The position numbers and the translations under genes are program-made. From positions 1 to 8,535 of the forward strand of contig JAUWLN010000075.1 of NCBI GenBank assembly GCA_030613665.1: a stretch of 8,535 nt of DNA, read 5' to 3'. Below, in pieces: positions 1 to 5,799 of the stretch. The notes beneath the pieces were generated by a model. It had not been told where the DNA came from, made no database searches, and saw only the letters and a list, made by a program, of their open reading frames with translations. How positions within the stretch are numbered: position 1 is the first letter of the stretch; every line of letters begins with the position of its first letter. Source of the stretch: Dehalococcoidia bacterium. GTDB taxonomy: Bacteria > Chloroflexota > Dehalococcoidia > Dehalococcoidales > RBG-16-60-22.

Positions 1-1
1 C

Positions 2-976
2 CCGGAGCTTCCCAATAAAGTGGCCGAGGATAGACTCGAGGACATTACCCCCTGCATAGAATGCTTCGGCTGTCGCAATGACGTATTCTCCAATGTACTG
101 GGTCTTACCGACATCGCAGGCATCGGATGCCATGTAAACCCCGCGCTGGGCAAAGAAAAGGAATGCGAGATTGTCCCGGCAAAGAGTCCCAAAAGAGTCC
201 TCGTCGTGGGGGGTGGCCCGGCGGGTCTGGAAGCTGCCCGGGTATCTGCCCTGAGGGGACACAAAGTCACGCTCTGGGAGAAGGAATCCCGGCTGGGAGG
301 ACAATTATTCCAGGCTTCGATTCCCCCGTATAAGGACCGAATCACGGTGCTGCCCGAGTATCTTGAGCGACAGTTGAAGAAGCTCAATGTTGCCATTGCA
401 TTGAACAAAGAAGCCACGCCGGCCATGATTGAGGAATGTAAACCCGAAGTAGTTATCCTGGCTTCCGGCATAAGACCCTTGATTCCAGAGATTAGAGGTT
501 TGGACAGAGCTCCTGTAGTCCAGGCAGGAGACGTTCTGGAAGACACGGTAGCGGTGGGAAACCGGGTCATCATAATTGGCGGGGAGATGGTGGGCTGCGA
601 GACGGCCGAGTTCCTTGCGGAAAAAGGGAAAGAGATTACCGTTATGCGAAGAGGCCCGGAGATGGCAACGACGGTCGGGCCCTGTCTCAGGCCTTTCCTG
701 CTGGCGAGGCTTTCTGAAAAAGGTATCACTCTGCTCACCGGGATTAAATACGACGAAGCAAGCCCAAGCGGACTTGTAATCACGACTAAAGACGGGGAGA
801 AGAAAACTATCGAAGCCGATACCATTGTTCTGGCGGCAGGAGCGACTCCAGACAATAAGCTTTACGAAGAAATCAAAGGCAAGGTTCCAGAGGTTCACTG
901 CGCTGGGGACTGTGTTGCGCCGAGAACGATACGCGATGCTATTGCCGAAGGGTTTCACATCGGACGGGAAATATAA
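2..976 (+). CDS. NADH:flavin oxidoreductase / 2,4-dienoyl-CoA reductase-type protein, C-terminal part (5' end outside window)
   Basis: Only the iron-sulfur and pyridine-nucleotide-disulfide-oxidoreductase half is present. The frame stays open to the left edge (reading PELPNKVAED before the first possible GTG at 20), so the N-terminal FMN TIM barrel should lie upstream. A four-cysteine cluster motif follows: Cys codons at 53, 62, 71 and 128, the last one followed by HVNP as in this family. Next are an FAD-binding Rossmann motif VVGGGPAGLEAA (GGGPAG at 209-226) with LGGQL downstream, and a second nucleotide-binding motif IIIGGEMVGCE (578-595). The end is the typical FAD-contacting GDCVAPRTIRDAIAEG. 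Relatives (FadH, trimethylamine dehydrogenase, bile-acid and enoate reductases) reduce activated C=C bonds or demethylate amines with FMN, FAD and a 4Fe-4S cluster. Two oddities are a long gap between the third and fourth Cys, and Glu in place of the middle Gly of the second dinucleotide motif. It converges on the leftward cluster, so it belongs to a separate transcript. The family call is firm; the substrate is unknown. Confidence 0.9.
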   Translation, partial: PELPNKVAEDRLEDITPCIECFGCRNDVFSNVLGLTDIAGIGCHVNPALGKEKECEIVPAKSPKRVLVVGGGPAGLEAARVSALRGHKVTLWEKESRLGGQLFQASIPPYKDRITVLPEYLERQLKKLNVAIALNKEATPAMIEECKPEVVILASGIRPLIPEIRGLDRAPVVQAGDVLEDTVAVGNRVIIIGGEMVGCETAEFLAEKGKEITVMRRGPEMATTVGPCLRPFLLARLSEKGITLLTGIKYDEASPSGLVITTKDGEKKTIEADTIVLAAGATPDNKLYEEIKGKVPEVHCAGDCVAPRTIRDAIAEGFHIGREI

Positions 977-980
977 ATAA

Positions 981-1017
981 CCTGAATTGAAGCATCAACG
1001 CGAGTGTCTGCTTCAGG
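981..1017. other. imperfect inverted repeat just after the flavoprotein stop
   Basis: TGAAGCA at 988-994 is complementary to TGCTTCA at 1009-1015. CCTGAA at 981-986 can alternatively pair with TTCAGG at 1012-1017. The loop is 14 nt in the first arrangement and no T-run follows, so this is not a classical intrinsic terminator. It begins 4 bases after the stop codon of the rightward gene, so a 3'-end-stabilising or weak termination role is possible. Confidence 0.25.
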
Positions 1018-1020
1018 GAG

Positions 1021-1048
1021 CAGGTCAGCTATAATAAAGCTATACCTG
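1021..1048. terminator. candidate bidirectional hairpin between convergent genes
   Basis: CAGGT (1021-1025) and ACCTG (1044-1048) are inverted copies, with a second inner AGCT/AGCT pair around an ATAATAA loop. This gives a two-part stem with small internal mismatches. It lies in the 120-base gap between the convergent flavoprotein and amidohydrolase genes, where a shared terminator would be expected. No poly-U tail is seen on either strand, so the call is weak. Confidence 0.3.
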
Positions 1049-1096
1049 CGCGCAATCCTGACTCCAGAACTTAATTTGTAGCGGCAACTCGCGATA

Positions 1097-2404
1097 CTAA
1101 CCTGTTCCGACGACAATTCTCCCGTCCTCAACAACGATTCTGCCGCCGATAATGACGTATCTCACCTTTGAGATGTCATTTCCATCAACGACGCACAGGT
1201 CAGCCACCTTACCAGCCTGAATCAGCCCTCGATTGGGAGCGACCCCGGGGACTATCTTTGCCGGAGCGCTGGTTGCCAGCGAAATAGCCTGCGGTACTGT
1301 CAGGATTACTTCTTCAACAGCCTTCTGCAGCACCAGCAGGATAGGGTCATGGTAGCCACCGATAAAATCGGTGGTAATCACATCCGCCAGGCCTTCTTTG
1401 AGCAGGGTGAATGTGATTTCAGGACTCTTCTTTAGTTGCCTGGCGCCAAACGGGTCTGCGGTAACGATTTCAACAATGCCGCCCGCATTTTTCAGCCCGT
1501 GGGCCAGCTTGAGGGACTCATCCATGGTAAAACCATGATTGACGTGGAGAGCAATCAGCTTCGGGCCTATTTTTTTGGCTACCTCCAGAATCGCCTCTTT
1601 CATACCGGGCTCGGCATGTGCCAGAACCGGCACCCCCAGTTTTTCAACATATCTGGCGCTCTCTCTAATGGCATCGCAACAGGCTGCCACGGGAATAATA
1701 CTTGTCTCCTCGACCAGTTTCCTGGCTTCAGCTATCGTCATCTTCTCCAGCCCGGCTTCGGCAAGCGCCCTGCTTATATCGGCGTCATTCCCATTAATAA
1801 CCGCTTGGTCCAGGGCCAGGGCGTGCTGCGCCGGCACAAACCGCCCAATTTTTCTCCCCTTCTCTGCGGTGCCATAAGCCGTACCCGGAGAACCTACTTC
1901 CCCTAAAGCAACGGCGCCAGCAGAAACCGCCTCCTCCGCCGTATAGCTTCTATGCCACTCGGAAAGACCTTCACCAGCGATAAGCTCCGCAGCCTTAACG
2001 CTCATGGGAGTATGGTCGGTGCACTCCTTCACATTTACCGGGTGGATTTTGTTTACCGCATCAACTTCAGAAGGCAGTGTGAAACCATCGGTGCTTAATA
2101 TGGTGGTTGTTCCCTGCAGGAGATGGTTGTTTAGGTTAGACAGAACCCGTTCCTGGGGCATTTTTTCCCAAGCATAGGGGAAGAAGGGCCCAAAGGTAAC
2201 TCCGTGAGCATGGATGTTGATTATTCCGGGAATGATGTAGCCACCATTGGCGTTGATAACCCGGTCAGCGGGGGCATTATAGGGTACATAGGGTACCGGA
2301 GGGACGTCTGCAATTAGAGTATCCTGGGTAATAACCGAAGTATTTTCCAGCAGAGATTTGCCGTCGCCCGTCACCACGCTGCCGTTTACTATATCTATCC
2401 GCAT
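1097..2404 (-). CDS. metal-dependent amidohydrolase, enamidase-like
   Basis: A 435-residue protein of the amidohydrolase superfamily (composite beta-sandwich plus TIM barrel, usually a binuclear metal site). Visible metal-site elements in order are the HxH motif NIHAHG (His65, His67), a Glu in ALGEVG (Glu169) where many relatives carry a carboxylated Lys, His263 in LAHAEPG, His287/His290 in ALHVNHGF, and Asp346 in ITTDFIGG. The C-terminal segment APNRGLIQAGKVADLCVVDG is the usual return to the beta-sandwich. The Glu bridge and overall pattern resemble enamidase of anaerobic nicotinate fermentation, which hydrolyses a cyclic enamide, but other cyclic-amide hydrolases cannot be excluded. The ATG at 2402-2404 has AAGGAGG at 2415-2421, 10 bases upstream, which supports this start. 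It is the last gene of the leftward run, 380 bases past the nearest SDR, so it may have its own promoter, though I see no clear one. Superfamily membership is firm; substrate is inference. Confidence 0.9.
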   Translation of the reverse strand: MRIDIVNGSVVTGDGKSLLENTSVITQDTLIADVPPVPYVPYNAPADRVINANGGYIIPGIINIHAHGVTFGPFFPYAWEKMPQERVLSNLNNHLLQGTTTILSTDGFTLPSEVDAVNKIHPVNVKECTDHTPMSVKAAELIAGEGLSEWHRSYTAEEAVSAGAVALGEVGSPGTAYGTAEKGRKIGRFVPAQHALALDQAVINGNDADISRALAEAGLEKMTIAEARKLVEETSIIPVAACCDAIRESARYVEKLGVPVLAHAEPGMKEAILEVAKKIGPKLIALHVNHGFTMDESLKLAHGLKNAGGIVEIVTADPFGARQLKKSPEITFTLLKEGLADVITTDFIGGYHDPILLVLQKAVEEVILTVPQAISLATSAPAKIVPGVAPNRGLIQAGKVADLCVVDGNDISKVRYVIIGGRIVVEDGRIVVGTG

Positions 2405-2562
2405 TAAAAATAAACCTCCTTAAACACTTAAATTTGATATTATCTTAACTCATTTGGTTATGAATTTCTAAATAACTGACCAGCCATCCGGCAAGTGGTC
2501 CAGTTATAGCATTAGCTCAAGATGGAAAAAGGGTAATTACAGTCATTCCATTGCACGAGGCG
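2405..2562. other. intergenic leader of the amidohydrolase gene, with a short protein-like frame on the other strand
   Basis: This gap holds the amidohydrolase Shine-Dalgarno (2415-2421) and an AT-rich stretch (2425-2475). A bulged inverted repeat, CTGACCA (2476-2482) against TGGTCCAG (2496-2503), is also present. No -35/-10 pair with good spacing stands out on the minus strand. On the plus strand an open frame runs from 2476 to 2628 with no ATG at its head. Part of it reads like real protein (SGPVIALAQDGKRVITVIP), which may be a relic of a lost gene or chance. Confidence 0.4.
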
Positions 2563-2751
2563 TCATTTCGTAAAATCTGCAAATATTGCCTGCGGTCTTC
2601 CTACGCAGTCGTAAGCTATTTTGGATAAAGCGGTCAATGCTTTAGCGTAGGCTATGGTATCGTCTTTATTCACATACCACCATGCGGCAGGTTTACCAAA
2701 CCAACCATTTTCGTCTAGCCTGCGGGCAGATTCTTTCACCTTTTTATCCAT
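2563..2751 (-). CDS. doubtful 62-residue ORF, possible gene remnant
   Basis: I do not recognise this product. Its composition is protein-like rather than random: charged and amphipathic at the start (MDKKVKESARRLDENGWFG), then PAAWWYVNKDDTIAYAKAL and a short Cys-containing tail. The ATG at 2749-2751 has only GGGAG three bases upstream, too close for a good ribosome site. The frame is also open further upstream, right up to the stop codon of the preceding SDR (2785-2787), from which it is separated by 11 in-frame codons. It could be a small gene coupled to that SDR, the C-terminal end of a longer decayed gene, or chance. There is no membrane segment or signal peptide. Confidence 0.3.
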   Translation of the reverse strand: MDKKVKESARRLDENGWFGKPAAWWYVNKDDTIAYAKALTALSKIAYDCVGRPQAIFADFTK

Positions 2752-2784
2752 CCACTCCCGGTTCGAGATTATTTTGAACAGTAA

Positions 2785-3540
2785 TTAATAGGATAGAGTT
2801 ATTCCACCGTCTGCAACGTAGTTAGCTCCCGTTACGAAACTAGCTTCATCCGAAGCTAGAAAAACTACAACATTGGCTATTTCCTCAGGTTCGCCATACC
2901 GGTGTAGATGAATATAATCGATTTGCTTCTGCAAGAAATCTTTGGGCATGCTACGGACACGCTCGGTTCCGGTCATGGCTGGAGAAACGCAGTTTACATT
3001 TATCCCGTATGGTGCCAGCTCCTTGGCCATTGACTTGGTGAAAGCGATAATCCCACCTTTGGCCGCAGCATAATCAGCCGTGGTGGCCTGCCCCACTATT
3101 CCAGCGACGGAGGCGATGTTTATAATCTTGCCTTTTTTCCTCTCCATCATATGGTTGACTACGGCTCGTGTGCAATTGAATGTTCCGAATAGATTGAGAT
3201 TTATATTCAGATCCCATGTCTCCCTATTTGACTGGGCAAAGGACCCCATCTTGCTGGGGAAAGCTCCACCGGCGATATTAGCTAATATGTCTACCTGGCC
3301 GAACTTATCCAGCACGGCCTTGGCCATCTTGTGGGCCTCATCAAGATTGGTTATATCTGTCCTCAGGGCCAGCGCTTCTCCTCCTAGAGCTCTGATTTCT
3401 TCGGCGACTTTATTAGCGCCATCAATATTTAAATCAACTATGGCAACTTTGGCGCCTTCCCTGGCCAATCGTGAAGCGGTCTCACGCCCGATGCCGCTGG
3501 CACCTCCGGTTACTATGGCAACCCAGCCTTTCACATTCAT
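2785..3540 (-). CDS. SDR family NAD(P)-dependent oxidoreductase (BadH/FabG-like), array copy 1
   Basis: A 251-residue classical SDR of the usual length. The cofactor motif TGGASGIG lies at residues 11-18. Asp36 at the end of the second strand (VAIVDLN) favours NAD(H). The structural motif is NIAG (88-91) instead of the common NNAG. The catalytic residues are Ser144, Tyr157 and Lys161 (YAAAK), and the C-terminus FVTGANYVADGG is typical. The family oxidises secondary alcohols or reduces ketones; a 2-hydroxyacyl-CoA or hydroxy-acid substrate would suit the neighbourhood, but the sequence does not decide. The ATG at 3538-3540 has GGAGG at 3551-3555, ten bases upstream. The gene starts only 18 bases after the truncated SDR at 3559-3964, its closest relative in the window: both share ILAN.AGG, a PFAN/SFAQ segment and CTRAV.N. 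A recent local duplication is likely. Confidence 0.93.
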   Translation of the reverse strand: MNVKGWVAIVTGGASGIGRETASRLAREGAKVAIVDLNIDGANKVAEEIRALGGEALALRTDITNLDEAHKMAKAVLDKFGQVDILANIAGGAFPSKMGSFAQSNRETWDLNINLNLFGTFNCTRAVVNHMMERKKGKIINIASVAGIVGQATTADYAAAKGGIIAFTKSMAKELAPYGINVNCVSPAMTGTERVRSMPKDFLQKQIDYIHLHRYGEPEEIANVVVFLASDEASFVTGANYVADGGITLSY

Positions 3541-3558
3541 TTTATTAATACCTCCATA

Positions 3559-3964
3559 TTATGATTTGTTGATCACCGCCCGAGTGCAATCAATGGCAGC
3601 ATACAAGTTCACATCGATTATCCTGTACCAGACCTCTTTTCTCGAATTGGCAAACGGACCAATCTCTGCTCCGATGGTACCTCCCGCCCCATTGGCCAAG
3701 ATGTTTATCTGGTCAAACTTTTTAATAGCCGCCTTGGCTACTTTTTCCGCCTCGTTTAAGTATATCATATCAGCCTTAATCGCTATTGCTTCAGTCCTGG
3801 AATTCTTGAGCTCTGCAACGAAGCTATCAAGTTTATCGACAAGGATATCGGTAGCTATTACTTTGCAACCTTCCTTGGCAAGCTTCCTAACTGCTGTCCC
3901 ACCAATTCCACCAGCGCTGCCAGTTATAATGGCAACTTTAAGCTTCTAATCCTTCTAACGGCAG
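3559..3964 (-). pseudogene. decayed SDR copy: frameshifted start and missing catalytic half
   Basis: Reading leftward, a good Shine-Dalgarno (GGAGG at 3971-3975) is followed six bases later by CTG CCG TTA GAA GGA TTA GAA GCT and then TAA, a stop after eight codons. Removing one T at the 3940/3941 junction restores an SDR N-terminus, LEGLEAKVAIITGSAGGIGG. The frame then continues through ILANGAGG to CTRAVINKS and stops at 3559-3561. About half the protein is absent, including the Ser, the YxxxK pair and the C-terminal cofactor strand, so it cannot be an active enzyme. An ATG at 3766-3768 opens a 69-residue internal remnant that also lacks the cofactor motif. The presumed start codon is CTG, perhaps a mutated ATG. 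The retained part most resembles the downstream intact SDR, which suggests duplication and then loss. A sequencing error could explain the frameshift but not the missing half. Confidence 0.82.
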
Positions 3965-4019
3965 GTTATACCTCCTTTTTCGTGATTCGAGTTTACTATT
4001 TAATGTCACTATTTCGCTC

Positions 4020-4805
4020 TCAGAAAAACCTAGGGTAGCCTGCCATCATCCCACCGTCTACTAATAGTGTTTCTCCGGTGGTATAGGCTGACTCATCTGA
4101 AGCGAAGAAGAGCACTGCTTGTGCCACTTCTTCAGCTAGACCAAAACGCTTAAGAGGAATTCTTTCCAGTCGTTTCTCTTTGCCTTCCGGTGTCACGACA
4201 CTGTCGAACAATGGCGTATCGATAACAGCTGGCACAACGCAATTCACTCGGATGCCATAGGGAGCGTATTCCACTGCCATGCACTTGGTAAGCGCCATGA
4301 CCGCGGCTTTCGAGGTGTTATAGGCAGCTGCCCCCGGGCTGGGCTGTTGTGCCCAAATAGTCGATATGTTGACAATGGTGCCTCCGCCACTGTTCATCAT
4401 CACCTTGATGGCATGTTTGGACATGAGGAAGATTCCTTTCACGTTCACTGCCATTATGTGGTCCCATTCTTCCTCACTCATATCGATAATATCTCTTGAG
4501 AGGAAAATGCCCACATTATTGTCTAAGATATCTAATTTTCCGTAGTGCTCGAGGGTAGCCTCGACCATTCTCCTGGCATCCGTTTCTTTTGACACGTCAC
4601 CCTGAATGGCAACGGCCTCACCACCGTTTCCCTTAATCACGGCGACCGTTGCCTCAGCGGCCTCCCGGGATTTATCGGCGGCAACGACGCGTGCCCCTTC
4701 TTTTGCCAGAAGTACGGCTGCGGCTCGTCCGTTGCCAAGTTTACCTCCCGGAGGTCCCATCATTCCTGCACCGGCAACCAGCGCCACCTTTCCTTGTACT
4801 CGCAT
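4020..4805 (-). CDS. SDR family oxidoreductase with an extended glycine-rich cofactor loop, array copy 2
   Basis: A 261-residue SDR. The cofactor loop reads AGAGMMGPPGGKLGNGRA (residues 11-28): it lacks the usual Thr and is several residues longer than the standard TGxxxGIG turn. Some SDR subgroups have a comparable GAGSSGPGWGNG-type loop, so this is probably a real subgroup trait. Asp44 (VVAADKS) points to NAD(H). NNVG (96-99) replaces NNAG, and the catalytic set is Ser148, Tyr162 and Lys166 (YNTSK). The tail YTTGETLLVDGG is normal. The ATG at 4803-4805 has AAAGGAG at 4812-4818, six bases upstream after GGAG. It lies 123 bases downstream of the next SDR in transcription order and 55 bases upstream of the decayed copy. 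Substrate unknown; role as a hydroxy/keto dehydrogenase in the cluster is inferred. Confidence 0.93.
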   Translation of the reverse strand: MRVQGKVALVAGAGMMGPPGGKLGNGRAAAVLLAKEGARVVAADKSREAAEATVAVIKGNGGEAVAIQGDVSKETDARRMVEATLEHYGKLDILDNNVGIFLSRDIIDMSEEEWDHIMAVNVKGIFLMSKHAIKVMMNSGGGTIVNISTIWAQQPSPGAAAYNTSKAAVMALTKCMAVEYAPYGIRVNCVVPAVIDTPLFDSVVTPEGKEKRLERIPLKRFGLAEEVAQAVLFFASDESAYTTGETLLVDGGMMAGYPRFF

Positions 4806-4928
4806 CTTTATCTCCTTTACTGGACTACATTCTCAGACAGCCATCATCTCATACTACACCAATTATGGATCTGCACAAAGCAGCGTAAGTCATTTTTCTG
4901 GAATTATTAAATTACCTGCCAACTGCCT
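4806..4928 (-). other. spacer between two SDR genes
   Basis: The 123-base gap carries the Shine-Dalgarno of the downstream SDR (4811-4818). A TTGTGC hexamer about 16 bases ahead of TAGTAT on the minus strand is a poor match to a sigma-70 promoter. No hairpin or coding frame of note was found. It is longer than the other junctions in the array and could hold an internal promoter, but evidence is thin. Confidence 0.2.
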
Positions 4929-5708
4929 CTAGGCGGAGTGACTCATAAAGGAGATATAGCCACCGTCCACCACTATAACTTGACCGGTTATGAAGGCTGA
5001 CTCGTCAGAGGCAAGGAACACTGCGGTGTTGGCAATGTCTTCCGGCTTGCCAATTGCACCCATTATAGAGGTTCGTTTCTGTTTCTCGACAAGTTCCTGA
5101 ACTTCTTTTTCGGTTCTGCCTTCATGAGTGAATTCGGTAAGGATTACTCCGGGGGCAATGCAATTTACGTTTATCCCGTATTTGCCCAGTTCCAGAGCCA
5201 CTGCTTTGGTAAAGGTGATGATGGCTCCTTTGGACACGGAATAGCCGGCGATGCGGGGGATATTGACTCCCAGGCCCATCATGGAAGCTATGTTGATAAT
5301 CTTGCCATACTTTCTGTCGGCCATGTATTTAGCCACTGCCTGTGTGCACCTAAACGTCCCATCCAAGTTGGTACGTATCTGGATACTCCAGTCCTCTGGG
5401 GAGATCTCAAGAAATTCTGCCCTGCGTATGGCACCGGCATTATTCATCAAGATATCAATCTTGCCAAACTCACCTATCGCTGTCTCAACCATTTTGTCAA
5501 CGGCGTCACCATCAGCCATGTCAGCCTTTATAGCGATGGCTTTTCTACCCATTTGCTTGATTTGGTTAACCGTCTCTTCTGCCCTCTCAGACTGGCTGCG
5601 GTAATTTACTATCAAATCTGCCCCTTCTCTGGCGAAGGCAAGCGCCGTAGCTTGGCCAATGCCACGAGAAGAACCGGTAATTAACGCCACTCGATTATTA
5701 AGCTTCAT
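4929..5708 (-). CDS. SDR family oxidoreductase, FabG-like, array copy 3
   Basis: A 259-residue classical SDR and the most canonical of the array. TGSSRGIG is at residues 11-18, NNAG at 89-92, with catalytic Ser142, Tyr156 and Lys160 (YSVSK) and a C-terminal FITGQVIVVDGG. After the second strand it has NYRSQSERAE rather than an Asp, plus the Arg in TGSSRGIG, which usually goes with NADP(H); its two neighbours look NAD-type. It resembles 3-oxoacyl-ACP reductase and glucose dehydrogenase-like SDRs, but no acp, fabD or fabF gene is nearby, so a fatty-acid synthesis role is not supported. AAGGAGG at 5721-5727 lies 12 bases from the ATG, rather far, but no alternative ATG intervenes. The G8/C9 hairpin lies immediately upstream of this ribosome site. 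Confidence 0.93.
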   Translation of the reverse strand: MKLNNRVALITGSSRGIGQATALAFAREGADLIVNYRSQSERAEETVNQIKQMGRKAIAIKADMADGDAVDKMVETAIGEFGKIDILMNNAGAIRRAEFLEISPEDWSIQIRTNLDGTFRCTQAVAKYMADRKYGKIINIASMMGLGVNIPRIAGYSVSKGAIITFTKAVALELGKYGINVNCIAPGVILTEFTHEGRTEKEVQELVEKQKRTSIMGAIGKPEDIANTAVFLASDESAFITGQVIVVDGGYISFMSHSA

Positions 5709-5738
5709 AACGAGTTTTATCCTCCTTTTAATGGAGCA

Positions 5739-5758
5739 GGGGGGGGCAACCCCCCCCC
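5739..5758. other. G8-CAA-C9 perfect hairpin between the MmgE/PrpD and SDR genes
   Basis: Eight consecutive G (5739-5746), a CAA loop and nine consecutive C (5750-5758) form an all-GC stem with a three-base loop. TTTT follows on the plus strand only. Cluster transcription is leftward, so the mRNA would carry the hairpin followed by TGCTCCATTAAAAGGAGG. There is no U-run, and the stem ends 11 bases before the SDR's Shine-Dalgarno. It could act as an attenuating or RNA-stabilising stem-loop, or as a terminator for rightward antisense transcription. Long G runs are also error-prone in sequencing. Confidence 0.45.
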
Positions 5759-5799
5759 TTTTGTCCTTATTAGTATTCGATATACCTGCCCCGGCAATC

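Noticed and set aside
305..958. A 217-codon minus-strand open frame
   Set aside because: It is antisense to the flavoprotein, whose FAD and iron-sulfur motifs leave no doubt about the coding strand.
1436..1906. A 156-codon open frame on the plus strand, with another at 1539-1877
   Set aside because: Both lie wholly within the amidohydrolase gene on the opposite strand, which has clear motifs and a strong ribosome site.
3080..3949. A 289-codon open frame on the plus strand
   Set aside because: It is antisense to the SDR at 2785-3540 and the SDR remnant, has no ribosome site, and its translation is low-complexity Ala/Ser/Leu-rich, as expected from the reverse of an SDR gene.
4929..5708. Assignment as fabG of fatty-acid synthesis
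   Set aside because: No fatty-acid synthesis genes are adjacent, and the gene lies in an SDR array within a catabolic-looking cluster.
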